Assembly: GCF_003350545.1 (NCBI RefSeq)
Contig: NZ_QQBA01000002.1
Coordinates: 124,001 to 188,000, forward strand
Length of the DNA: 64,000 bases
Direction of reading: 5' to 3'
DNA from: Flavobacterium glaciei
GTDB taxonomy: Bacteria > Bacteroidota > Bacteroidia > Flavobacteriales > Flavobacteriaceae
The notes beneath the pieces were generated by a model that was given only the letters and a program-made list of their open reading frames with translations, did no database searches and was not told the origin of the DNA. The position numbers and the translations under genes are program-made. This document shows positions 17,272 through 25,316 of the stretch, in pieces. Each line of letters starts with the position of its first letter. Position 1 is the stretch's first letter.

Positions 17272-17363
17272 TGATTAAAATTTCTAATCTTTAATCTTAT
17301 CACAATAAGGCTATATGCCGTAGATGAAAATCTTTAGTCCTGCTTCGGTGGGACTTTTTTTTT
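17272..17363 (+). ncRNA. tracrRNA of the type II-C system
   Basis: The anti-repeat TTTCTAATCTTTAATC (17281-17296) is identical to 16 bases of the plus-strand CRISPR repeat, followed by a four-base mismatch bulge and CACAA (17301-17305), which again matches. Downstream structure follows the usual tracrRNA plan: a GGC-TATAT-GCC hairpin, an AGAT-GAAA-ATCT hairpin, and a terminator stem AGTCC/GGACT (17336-17340 and 17351-17355) closed by a C(TTCG)G tetraloop and followed by nine T residues. The RNA would be about 90 nt, transcribed away from cas9. It pairs with minus-strand crRNA, which sets the array direction. Confidence 0.9.
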
Positions 17364-17391
17364 GAATACAACTTACACTTTCATCCACAAA

Positions 17392-17500
17392 ACCCTAACC
17401 CTGATGGCAGCGGCATCTCCCGATTTAGGAAAACAAGGCTTTTTTAGCCGTAGTTTTTTTAAATTAGGAATACAGCGAACAGCAGGAAATTGCTCCAAAA
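17392..17500. ncRNA. Conserved Flavobacteriia intergenic element, candidate structured RNA
   Basis: The stretch runs from CCTAACCCTGATGGCAGCGG (17394 onward) through a variable hairpin (GGCT-T5-AGCC near 17437, itself flanked by AAAAC and GTTTT) to an ending of the form CAGCGAACAGCAGG and GGAAATTGCTCC (about 17472-17496), then an A run. I recognise this two-sided motif with a variable middle stem as recurrent in Flavobacterium intergenic regions; it may be the Rfam Flavo-1 motif, but that name is from memory and not verified. Strand is uncertain. It lies between the tracrRNA and the DUF349 gene. Confidence 0.4.
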
Positions 17501-17613
17501 AAAAAACATTTGCAACATAAAATGACAATAAATAAGGGGTTTTATTTTGTACTTTGATACTGCTTTAGTACCTTTCGTGTTAAATCTAATTAGAAACCTT
17601 ACACATTGAAAAA

Positions 17614-19602
17614 ATGTTAGAAGAAAAGAATGATAACCTGCTTGAAGCAGATGGAAATATTGAAAATAACTCAATTGATGCTACTGCGGCTGCTGCGGAA
17701 GTATCAGAATTAGTAGAACCAACTGATTTTCCTGCGGAAGATAATGTAGTGTCGCCTTCTATGGAAGAAACGGTTTCAGAGACAGAAAATCAAACAGCCA
17801 TTGACGCCATTGCAGAAACAAACGCCGAAGAAAGCGAAGATGAAACGCTGAAAGAGCGTCATGAAATTCCATTGCAGGATTATGATAGTTTGTCACTCGA
17901 AGCATTAGTAGACGAACTGAAAAGTTTAGTTGCTAATGACAAAGTGATGTCATTTAAGGAGCATATTGAAGAAATAAAAAAAGTATTTTTAGCTAAATAC
18001 AATCATCTACTGGAGGAGAAAAAAGAAGAATTTCTGGCAGAAAATCAAGATCCAAATGAAGATTTTCAATATCATTCTCCACTTAAGACTAATTTTGATA
18101 AATATTATTCTCAGTTTAGAGATATTAAAAATACACACTTCAAGAGTTTACAAACGAATCTAAAAACCAATTTAGAGAACCGTTTAGCTATTGTTGAGGA
18201 ATTAAAGGAGTTGATAAATCCGCAGGCAAATATCAAAGACACCTTAAAGCATTTTAATGATTTAAGAGAACGATGGAAAAATGCTGGACCTATTCCTAAG
18301 GATAAATACAACCACGTGTGGAACAACTTTCATTTTCATGTGGAAAATTTTTATGATTATTTACACTTAGATCGAGAAGCGAGAGACTTAGATTTTAAAC
18401 ATAATTTAGAGCAAAAACAAAAAATTGTTGCTCGTGTTGAAGAATTAGTAAACGAGGCGGATATCAATAAAGCATTCCGAGAATTACAAGACTTACATAG
18501 AATTTGGAAAGAAGATATAGGACCTGTTTCTAGAGAACATCGTGACGTGATTTGGAATAAGTTTAGCGACTTGACCAAACAGATGCATGATAAACGTGAA
18601 GTTTTATTTGAAAACCAAAGAGGAACTGAGCTTGAGAATTTAGAAAAGAAAAAAGAAATTATTGCCAAAATTGAAGTTTTAGCTACTGAAAAAGTAAATG
18701 CACACTCACAATGGCTGGCTCAGATAGAAAAAGTGGAAGCCTTGCGTACTGCTTTCTTCTCTGCTGGAAAGGTTCCATCTGATGTGAATGAAGAAACTTG
18801 GGCTAGTTTTAAAACGGCTGTCAGAAATTTTAATACTTTCAAAAATTCATTTTATAAAGACATTAAAAAAGATCAAAACGACAATTTAAGCAAGAAAATA
18901 GCTCTTGTTGCTAAAGCTAAAGAATTGCAAGAAAGTGTTGATTTTAATGTGACTACACCTATCATGAAAAAAATTCAGGATGAGTGGAAACAGATAGGAC
19001 ATGTACCAAGAAAATACTCTGATAAAATCTGGAAAGAATTTAAAGATGCCTGCAATCATTATTTTGACAAGTTAAAAGAGCAAAAAAATGAAGAAAATGG
19101 CGAAGAAGTAGCCGCTTTTGATAATAAAAAAGCCTATCTGGAAACGCTGAGAGAATTTCAGTTGACCGGAGATCACAAAACAGATTTAGATGCTATCAAA
19201 TTGCATATAGAAACTTGGAAAAACTTTGGAAAAGTACCTTTCCCAAGAAGGCATATTGAAGGGAAATTTAATAAAATCCTAGATGCGCTTTTTGAAAAAT
19301 TGAGTTTGAGCAAGAAAGATACAGATATGATGCGTTTTGCAAACAGAATGGATCATTTGTCTGAAAGTAACGATACCCGAAAACTGGAAAACGAAAAGAT
19401 TTTTCTAATGCGTAAGATTGAAGAAGTTCAGAATGAAATTTTCCAATTAGAAAATAACATTCAATTCTTTACTAATACAAAAAATGCAAAAAAAGAAAAT
19501 TCTATTGTATTAGAAGTTCGTAAAAACATCGCTATTCATAAAGAAAGTCTTGATGTTTGGAAAGAAAAACTAAAACAATTGAGAAATCTTAACCAAGAAT
19601 AA
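17614..19602 (+). CDS. DUF349 domain-containing protein
   Basis: 662 aa, cytoplasmic, no signal peptide. The first 100 residues are acidic and low-complexity (rich in Glu, Ala, Asp and Thr). From about residue 140 on, several copies of the DUF349 repeat follow, each with a W-K-x-x-G-x-(I/V)-P-(K/R) core, for example RWKNAGPIPKDKYNHVWNNF, IWKEDIGPVSREHRDVIWNKF and EWKQIGHVPRKYSDKIWKEF. The C-terminal 80 residues look like a coiled coil. The family function is not established. The ATG at 17614 is followed by a normal N-terminus. A clear terminator follows. Confidence 0.9.
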   Translation: MLEEKNDNLLEADGNIENNSIDATAAAAEVSELVEPTDFPAEDNVVSPSMEETVSETENQTAIDAIAETNAEESEDETLKERHEIPLQDYDSLSLEALVDELKSLVANDKVMSFKEHIEEIKKVFLAKYNHLLEEKKEEFLAENQDPNEDFQYHSPLKTNFDKYYSQFRDIKNTHFKSLQTNLKTNLENRLAIVEELKELINPQANIKDTLKHFNDLRERWKNAGPIPKDKYNHVWNNFHFHVENFYDYLHLDREARDLDFKHNLEQKQKIVARVEELVNEADINKAFRELQDLHRIWKEDIGPVSREHRDVIWNKFSDLTKQMHDKREVLFENQRGTELENLEKKKEIIAKIEVLATEKVNAHSQWLAQIEKVEALRTAFFSAGKVPSDVNEETWASFKTAVRNFNTFKNSFYKDIKKDQNDNLSKKIALVAKAKELQESVDFNVTTPIMKKIQDEWKQIGHVPRKYSDKIWKEFKDACNHYFDKLKEQKNEENGEEVAAFDNKKAYLETLREFQLTGDHKTDLDAIKLHIETWKNFGKVPFPRRHIEGKFNKILDALFEKLSLSKKDTDMMRFANRMDHLSESNDTRKLENEKIFLMRKIEEVQNEIFQLENNIQFFTNTKNAKKENSIVLEVRKNIAIHKESLDVWKEKLKQLRNLNQE

Positions 19603-19628
19603 ATCTTAGTTAACGTTAATGCAGAAAC

Positions 19629-19659
19629 CTCGAACTTAAACAGTTCGAGTTTTTTTTTT
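19629..19659 (+). terminator. Intrinsic terminator after the DUF349 gene
   Basis: CTCGAAC (19629-19635) pairs with GTTCGAG (19643-19649), followed by ten T residues. Confidence 0.9.
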
Positions 19660-19704
19660 GCATAAGTCACTATTGACATACACATTGCAGTCTCTATATT
19701 TTTT

Positions 19705-19890
19705 TGTTATATCGAGCGCAATGTCATTACGTTAAGGAAAAATCCTCATGATTTTGTCTTTCCGACGAAGGAGGAATCCTAACAAACGTGAGCAAAAAAC
19801 AGAGATTCCTCCTTCGTCAGAATAACAAATAAACTTTTAGCTTAATGACATTTATATCGAGCGCAGTCGAGATGTCATTATGGTTATTGA
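19705..19890. repeat. Composite intergenic repeat with 15-bp inverted arms
   Basis: Two copies of an ATATCGAGCGCA...GTCATTA sequence (near 19711 and 19855) surround a perfect 15-bp inverted repeat, GACGAAGGAGGAATC (19764-19778) and GATTCCTCCTTCGTC (19805-19819). No coding frame is present. It looks like a REP or MITE-type interspersed element. It fills most of the 408-base gap between the DUF349 gene and hemN; the rest holds the terminator and the hemN promoter. Confidence 0.6.
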
Positions 19891-19943
19891 CTGCGTACGA
19901 AATCACAATTGGACTATTTTATAATAACGAATTATTACATTGA

Positions 19944-19988
19944 TATGATAATTATCATTTTAATAATTGAGTAGTCGTTCTACTTTTG
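19944..19988 (+). promoter_or_regulatory. hemN promoter with FNR/CRP-type palindrome
   Basis: Palindrome TATGATAATTATCATT (19944-19959, centre 19951.5) lies upstream of a perfect -7 element TACTTTTG (19981-19988). The centre is 29.5 bases before the first base of the -7 element, the same spacing as at ccoS and ccoI. The core TGAT-N4-ATCA matches FNR-family half-sites. This implies oxygen-linked activation of hemN. Confidence 0.7.
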
Positions 19989-20010
19989 AACAACGATAAA
20001 TGATTTTGCC

Positions 20011-21375
20011 ATGAAAAATTCTTTGATTCAAAAATACAATGTACCCGGCCCAAGATATACGAGTTACCCTACGGTTCCTTATTGGGATGAAACTGATTTT
20101 TCAGAAGAAATTTGGGTTGAAACGTTAAAAAAATCATTTCAAGAAAGCAATGCTACAGAAGGAATCAGTTTGTATATCCATTTGCCGTTTTGCGAAAGCT
20201 TGTGTACTTTTTGTGGCTGCAACAAGCGTATTACCAAAAATCATAGCGCTGAAAACCCATACATTGAAGCAGTTTTGAAAGAATGGGCAATTTATTGTAA
20301 AATTCTGGGGGAAAAACCAACAATCAAAGAAATTCATTTGGGCGGTGGAACTCCTACATTTTTTTCCACTAAAAATTTAGAGGATTTAATCAATGGAATT
20401 TTTGTTCATGCCAAAAAAGCCAAAGATCATGAGTTCAGTTTTGAAGGTCATCCCAATAACACATCGCATGAACATTTGCAAAAACTTTATGATTTAGGTT
20501 TTAGAAGAGTAAGTTTTGGTGTTCAAGACTATTCAGAGAAAGTACAAAAAGCAATTCACCGTTTTCAACCTTTTCATAATGTGGCAAAAGTTACCTTTTG
20601 GGCTAGAGAAATTGGATATACTTCTATAGGACATGATATCATTTTTGGATTACCCTTTCAGGAAGTAGAAGATATCATTGATACGATTGAAAAAACAAAA
20701 TCATTACAGCCCGACCGATTGGCATTTTATAGTTATGCACACGTTCCGTGGATTAAAGGCAATGGACAACGAGGTTTTAATGACGAAGACATTCCAAAAG
20801 ATGATAAAAAGAGAATATTGTACGAGACCGGTAAAAAATTATTGTATGAAAACGGATATAATGAAATAGGAATGGACCATTTTGCTTTAGAATCAGACAG
20901 TTTATACAAGTCTTTTCAGAACGGGACATTGCATCGTAATTTTATGGGCTATAGTTCCTCTAAAACACAATTAATGATTGGTTTGGGGGTTTCTTCCATC
21001 AGTGACAGTTGGTACAGTTTTGCACAGAATGTAAAAAATTTAGAAGATTATTATCAAATATTAGAATGGAATAAATTACCGATTTTCAAAGGGCATTTAT
21101 TGACTGATGAAGACCTTATTATCAGAAAACACATTCTGAATTTAATGTGTCAATTTGAAACATCTTGGGTAAAAAAAGAAGATTATTTCAATGAAATTCC
21201 AGATATAATTCTTCAATTGAAAGAAATGGAAAATGATGGATTGCTAATCATAAAAGACAATGGCATTGCCGTTACAGAAAATGGGAAACCGTATGTGCGT
21301 AATATTTGTATGGCATTTGACTTACGATTGAAAAGAAAAGCTCCAGAAACAGCACTGTTTTCGATGACAATTTAA
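20011..21375 (+). CDS. hemN: Oxygen-independent coproporphyrinogen III oxidase
   Basis: 454 aa. A radical-SAM enzyme that converts coproporphyrinogen III to protoporphyrinogen IX without oxygen, needed for haem when oxygen is scarce. The cluster-binding motif is in HLPFCESLCTFCGCNK (Cys-x3-Cys-x2-Cys, with a fourth Cys as in HemN). The N-terminal YNVPGPRYTSYPTVPYW is diagnostic of true HemN rather than HemW. GGGTPTF follows, and the C-terminal HemN domain is present. The length is typical. It lies next to the cbb3 oxidase gene cluster, a high-affinity oxidase that contains haem, and shares a putative operator with it. Confidence 0.95.
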   Translation: MKNSLIQKYNVPGPRYTSYPTVPYWDETDFSEEIWVETLKKSFQESNATEGISLYIHLPFCESLCTFCGCNKRITKNHSAENPYIEAVLKEWAIYCKILGEKPTIKEIHLGGGTPTFFSTKNLEDLINGIFVHAKKAKDHEFSFEGHPNNTSHEHLQKLYDLGFRRVSFGVQDYSEKVQKAIHRFQPFHNVAKVTFWAREIGYTSIGHDIIFGLPFQEVEDIIDTIEKTKSLQPDRLAFYSYAHVPWIKGNGQRGFNDEDIPKDDKKRILYETGKKLLYENGYNEIGMDHFALESDSLYKSFQNGTLHRNFMGYSSSKTQLMIGLGVSSISDSWYSFAQNVKNLEDYYQILEWNKLPIFKGHLLTDEDLIIRKHILNLMCQFETSWVKKEDYFNEIPDIILQLKEMENDGLLIIKDNGIAVTENGKPYVRNICMAFDLRLKRKAPETALFSMTI

Positions 21376-21401
21376 TGTTTTAGAAATTTTTGAAGATATA
21401 A

Positions 21402-21427
21402 AAAAGCACGCTAAATGGCGTGCTTTT
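21402..21427. terminator. Bidirectional terminator between hemN and the cco operon
   Basis: AAAAGCACGC (21402-21411) pairs with GCGTGCTTTT (21418-21427). A and T tracts on both sides serve the convergent hemN and safE genes. Confidence 0.85.
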
Positions 21428-21448
21428 CTATTAGTATACAACTAAAAC

Positions 21449-22150
21449 TTAATGACAATTGGGATCAGCTTGAATAAATAAACTCATATCAGATGGAGAA
21501 ATATAAGGAATTCCCAATCCCAAACCTCTTAAAATAAATAAGCAACCAATACATACCGCTACATAAGGAATAGCTTTCTGGATGCGGTTTCGAATTGGTA
21601 CTGTTAAGAATGAATTGATATATACCACGCTGCTCATCAAAGGAACAGTTCCTAATCCGAATAAAATCATATATAAAACACCAAGACTTTCACTTTGCAT
21701 GGCAATAGCACCAAATAAGGCAACATAAACCATTCCGCATGGCAAAAAGCCATTTAGTAAACCTATTGTAAAAAGGGATTTGTAACTTTTGTTTCTGAAC
21801 TGACTTCCTAACGCTGTTTTTATTTTTGAAATTAATTTAAAAACAGGTTTCGAAAAATTATATTTTGCAAAAAGAGTATCAGGAATCAGCACTACAATAA
21901 TCATAGCTACACCAATGAATATCGATAATTTCTGTTGTAAGCCAGCCATGAAAAAACCTTTTCCAAGCAGTCCAAAAACGAAACCTATAGTGGCGTAAGC
22001 CGTTAATCTTCCTAAATGATACGTGATGATTTGAATAACTTTTTTAGACTGATTGGTTCTGTCTACGGGTAACATCATGGCAATAGGACCACACATACCT
22101 ATGCAGTGAAAACTACTTATTAAACCAAAAATAAAGGCAGTATAAAGCAT
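21449..22150 (-). CDS. Sulfite exporter TauE/SafE family protein (cbb3 cluster)
   Basis: 233 aa, about six to seven membrane segments. The N-terminus AFIFGLISSFHCIGMCGPIAMM, with a Cys-x3-Cys pair, and the later GFLPCGMVYVALFGAI are typical of the SafE-like proteins (DsbD-like fold) found at the ends of cbb3 oxidase clusters, where they are thought to help metal or redox supply for oxidase assembly. That role is inferred from context. A C-terminal tail ends in DPNCH. It is the last gene of the cco operon, 72 bases after ccoH. Confidence 0.85.
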   Translation of the reverse strand: MLYTAFIFGLISSFHCIGMCGPIAMMLPVDRTNQSKKVIQIITYHLGRLTAYATIGFVFGLLGKGFFMAGLQQKLSIFIGVAMIIVVLIPDTLFAKYNFSKPVFKLISKIKTALGSQFRNKSYKSLFTIGLLNGFLPCGMVYVALFGAIAMQSESLGVLYMILFGLGTVPLMSSVVYINSFLTVPIRNRIQKAIPYVAVCIGCLFILRGLGLGIPYISPSDMSLFIQADPNCH

Positions 22151-22222
22151 TTTTTTTGTCTAATGTCATAAAAATAAAAGTTTTAAATCCAATAAATTGT
22201 CTTTAAGCTTTTAAAATTAAGA

Positions 22223-22675
22223 CTAGTTGATATATATTGTTTCTTTAGACAAATATGATTTTCCATCATATTGCCATTCCATATTAATGTCCCATCGACC
22301 GCCTGCCAAACTTTTTTTAGGTATGAGCAAAGTAGTAGCATCAGATAATGAAATTGGAATTTCAAAATCTAATTTTTTGTTAGACGGTCTATAAAGGGAC
22401 ACTTTACCTTTAATGTTTTTTGGAACAAAGATTTTTGGAAATACTATTTCAATTCCGTTCGAAACATTATTAATTGTAGGTTTTTGATTCAAATCTGCTG
22501 CATTTTGAATTCGAGCCATTTCATCTCCAAAATGAGCATCATGCTTGTAATATTCTTCAACCACTAACTCATTATCATATTTTGAATCGGATTGTACTTT
22601 AAAAACAAAATACAAAATAAAGGTTATAAACAAACCAAAAGCGATTACAATTCCTGTTCCCCAGCTAAATTTCAT
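22223..22675 (-). CDS. ccoH: FixH/CcoH family protein, cbb3 oxidase assembly
   Basis: 150 aa with a single N-terminal membrane helix (WGTGIVIAFGLFITFILYFVF) and a soluble periplasmic domain. The SKYDNELVVEEYYKHDAHF segment after the helix matches the FixH pattern. FixH/CcoH is needed for stability of the cbb3 oxidase complex. It sits directly after ccoG in the operon, the usual place. Confidence 0.88.
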   Translation of the reverse strand: MKFSWGTGIVIAFGLFITFILYFVFKVQSDSKYDNELVVEEYYKHDAHFGDEMARIQNAADLNQKPTINNVSNGIEIVFPKIFVPKNIKGKVSLYRPSNKKLDFEIPISLSDATTLLIPKKSLAGGRWDINMEWQYDGKSYLSKETIYIN

Positions 22676-22712
22676 AATGTTATATTTTTTGATGAATCTC
22701 TATTGCACCCTA

Positions 22713-24131
22713 TTAATCAAAACTACGCGGACTCAAAAAGTTTGTAGTTGTTGTTTCAATTTTTTCACTCCCATTAAAAACCTCAATTTTCAGTTTTGTT
22801 TTATCACTATCTAGTAAATTTTGGTTAATTTCTATAAAAAGTGAACCACCATCCATGCCTTGTTTTGGTATTTTAATATCTTGTTTCCCTACAATTTTTA
22901 AAACTCCTTTGATATCTACTAATTTAAAATGAATATCATTAAAATCCTTGTTGGTTTTGTTTATGATTTTAAAAGTATAAATATTACTAATGTTTTCGCC
23001 TTTGTGTTCAAATAACTGACCTGGAAGTCTCAAAATAATAGCTTCAACATCCGAACGCAAGAATAATAATCCAATCAAAATACCTGTCAAGATGAATAAC
23101 ACAGCGGAATACCCTTTCATTCTTGGGGTAAATTTGAACTTGATGTTTTTCTCAATTTCATCTTCAGAGGCATAACGAATCAAACCTTTTGGCAATCCAA
23201 TACCATCCATAATGGTATCACATTCATCTATACAGGCTGTACAATTGACACATTCCATTTGAGTACCGTTACGTATGTCAATTCCTGTTGGGCAAACATT
23301 TACACATTGTTTGCAATCAATGCAATCACCTTTACCCGATGCAACTCTATCTTCCTGTTTATTAAATTTAGCTCTACCAACTTCTTTTTCACCACGTACA
23401 AAATCATAGGCTACATTTATCGATTTATCATCTAATAAAACACCTTGCAATCTTCCGTAAGGACAAGCAATAATACAAACCTGTTCTCTGAACCATGCAA
23501 AAATAAAATAGAAAACCCCAGTAAAAATTAATAAGGACACTAAAGTACTTAGATGATTTGCAGGTCCCTCTTCAATCATTAACAACAACTTGTCACTACT
23601 GATTAGATATGCTAGAAATACATTGGCAATAAAAAAAGAAATAATTAGGAATATCGTCCATTTTATAGCTTTCTTTCTGATTTTTTCAGCGTTCCATTCT
23701 TGCTTTTCTAAACGAATTTGAGCACCACGATCACCTTCTATCCAATATTCAATCCTGCGGAAAACCATTTCTAAAAAGATGGTTTGTGGGCAAATCCAAC
23801 CACAAAATATTCGCCCAAATATCACTGTAAAAAGTATCACAAAAACAACTCCTACAATAATAACCAGAACAAAAAGATAGATATCCTGCGGCCAAAATGG
23901 AAATCCTAATATATTAAAACGGCGCTCCAGTATGTTGAACATCATGAACTGATTGCCATTTATCTTTATAAAAGGATTCGCAACAAGTACAATCAGTAAA
24001 AAATAACTCACCCATTTCCTGTAATCATAAAACTTCCCCGAAGGCTTTTTAGGAAAAATAAATTTTCTGTTTCCTTCTTCATCAATTGTACCGATGGTAT
24101 CTCTAAAAGCTTCGTCTGGTAATTTTGACAT
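22713..24131 (-). CDS. ccoG: Cytochrome c oxidase accessory protein CcoG (FixG, RdxA family)
   Basis: 472 aa. Membrane protein with about five helices and two 4Fe-4S ferredoxin motifs: CIDCKQCVNVCP and CVNCTACIDEC. A third pair, GRIFCGWICPQ, and ACPYG lie in the membrane part (NapH-like domain). The C-terminal domain is immunoglobulin-like. CcoG is linked to copper handling during cbb3 oxidase maturation. It follows ccoP and precedes ccoH, as in the classical ccoNOQP-GHIS set. Confidence 0.93.
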   Translation of the reverse strand: MSKLPDEAFRDTIGTIDEEGNRKFIFPKKPSGKFYDYRKWVSYFLLIVLVANPFIKINGNQFMMFNILERRFNILGFPFWPQDIYLFVLVIIVGVVFVILFTVIFGRIFCGWICPQTIFLEMVFRRIEYWIEGDRGAQIRLEKQEWNAEKIRKKAIKWTIFLIISFFIANVFLAYLISSDKLLLMIEEGPANHLSTLVSLLIFTGVFYFIFAWFREQVCIIACPYGRLQGVLLDDKSINVAYDFVRGEKEVGRAKFNKQEDRVASGKGDCIDCKQCVNVCPTGIDIRNGTQMECVNCTACIDECDTIMDGIGLPKGLIRYASEDEIEKNIKFKFTPRMKGYSAVLFILTGILIGLLFLRSDVEAIILRLPGQLFEHKGENISNIYTFKIINKTNKDFNDIHFKLVDIKGVLKIVGKQDIKIPKQGMDGGSLFIEINQNLLDSDKTKLKIEVFNGSEKIETTTTNFLSPRSFD

Positions 24132-24207
24132 TTCTTTTTATTTAAAACACAAGTTTAAAATAATTATTAAAATTCTTAAGTTAAATAAAAACGTGTGTTT
24201 CTAATTG

Positions 24208-25107
24208 TTATTTAACCGCAACAGTAACATCTTCTTCTACCCAAACTTCCCCTTCCGGAGCTTTTGCATCTGGTGGATTACTTCCTTTTAAGGATAGAAT
24301 GTAACTGGCTACTTTCTGCATTTCTTTAGGTTTTAATGTACCTTTCCAAGAAATCATTCCTTTACCATCACGCCCTCCGTTTACTAAAGTATGAAATACA
24401 TTTTTTATCCCACCACCCAATATCCATTGATCATCTGTAAGGTTTGGTCCAATTTGTCCTCCTGCATCTGCTCTGTGACAGGCAGCACAATTAGTAGTGT
24501 AAATTTCTTTACCAGCAGCTAAATCAGCAGGATCTGTCAATAAAGTCACTGTTTTTTCATCCATCATATCCGGTGCAGTTTTCATGTATTCTGCAATATC
24601 AATTTTGGCCTGAGCAACTTCTTTTTTAAGTTCCATCTCTTGATTATCAGCACCTAAAACTTCATAACGCACCATATAAACAACACCAAAAATGATACAA
24701 GCATAGAATAAATATACCCACCAAGGCGGTAAATTATTATCTAATTCTTTGATACCGTCATAATCATGATCTAATAATAATTGACCTTCATTGTCTATTG
24801 ACTCGGTTTTAGTCAATTTTGCCATTAGGTTTTTATACCATTGCCTATCCTTGAAACTCAAATTATTTGCTTCATTTAACTGGCTTTTTTGTTCCTCAGT
24901 CAATAACTGATACATTATATTATCAACTGCTTTCATCGTAATTTCTATTGCAATCAAAAGAAAAAGGAACACAAGTAAGAATACGGAAACCATCGGAAAT
25001 TTTATAAAAGCAGGACGATCTCCTGAGTCAATCATATATTCCATTGCCATCATTACAGCAAAGAAAATAACAGGTACTCTCACGTATACTGGAATTAATT
25101 TTTTCAT
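24208..25107 (-). CDS. ccoP: cbb3-type cytochrome c oxidase subunit CcoP-like (single haem c)
   Basis: 299 aa. Two hydrophobic segments in the first 60 residues and a third around 130-150 (PPWWVYLFYACIIFGVVYMV, the standard CcoP N-terminal domain core) precede one cytochrome c domain with a single haem site, NCAACH, and a downstream Met in the GMISWKG segment. Proteobacterial CcoP has two CxxCH sites; only one is visible here. The protein passes electrons to the CcoN/CcoO core. It is transcribed after the ccoQ-like gene and before ccoG. Confidence 0.9.
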   Translation of the reverse strand: MKKLIPVYVRVPVIFFAVMMAMEYMIDSGDRPAFIKFPMVSVFLLVFLFLLIAIEITMKAVDNIMYQLLTEEQKSQLNEANNLSFKDRQWYKNLMAKLTKTESIDNEGQLLLDHDYDGIKELDNNLPPWWVYLFYACIIFGVVYMVRYEVLGADNQEMELKKEVAQAKIDIAEYMKTAPDMMDEKTVTLLTDPADLAAGKEIYTTNCAACHRADAGGQIGPNLTDDQWILGGGIKNVFHTLVNGGRDGKGMISWKGTLKPKEMQKVASYILSLKGSNPPDAKAPEGEVWVEEDVTVAVK

Positions 25108-25125
25108 TTTCTGAATTTTAAAAAA

Positions 25126-25305
25126 TTATACTATTTGATTGTCTCTCAATGGAATTTGACTCAATTCATTTATCGTTTCTTTTTTGTAGGATAACACCCA
25201 AAGGCCTAGCCCAACAAAAAAGACGAAAAAAATCAATAATGATAAGATGGGATATATGGCCACACCTTCAATCGTTTCCATATTATGTTTAATTTGTTCG
25301 AACAT
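25126..25305 (-). CDS. ccoQ: CcoQ-like small membrane protein
   Basis: 59 aa, beginning MFEQIKHNMETIEGVAIYPI, with one membrane helix (about residues 20-38, ending FVGLGLWVL) and a charged C-terminal tail. It fills the 209-base gap between the ccoNO and ccoP genes on the same strand, exactly where ccoQ lies in cbb3 operons, and its topology and length match CcoQ/FixQ. Sequence similarity in this family is too weak for certainty, so the name rests on position and topology. Confidence 0.8.
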   Translation of the reverse strand: MFEQIKHNMETIEGVAIYPILSLLIFFVFFVGLGLWVLSYKKETINELSQIPLRDNQIV

Positions 25306-25316
25306 GACTTTTATTT

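Noticed and set aside
25126-25305. Gap between ccoNO and ccoP as non-coding
   Set aside because: A clean 59-residue membrane protein with CcoQ-like topology fills it, so it is listed as a gene.
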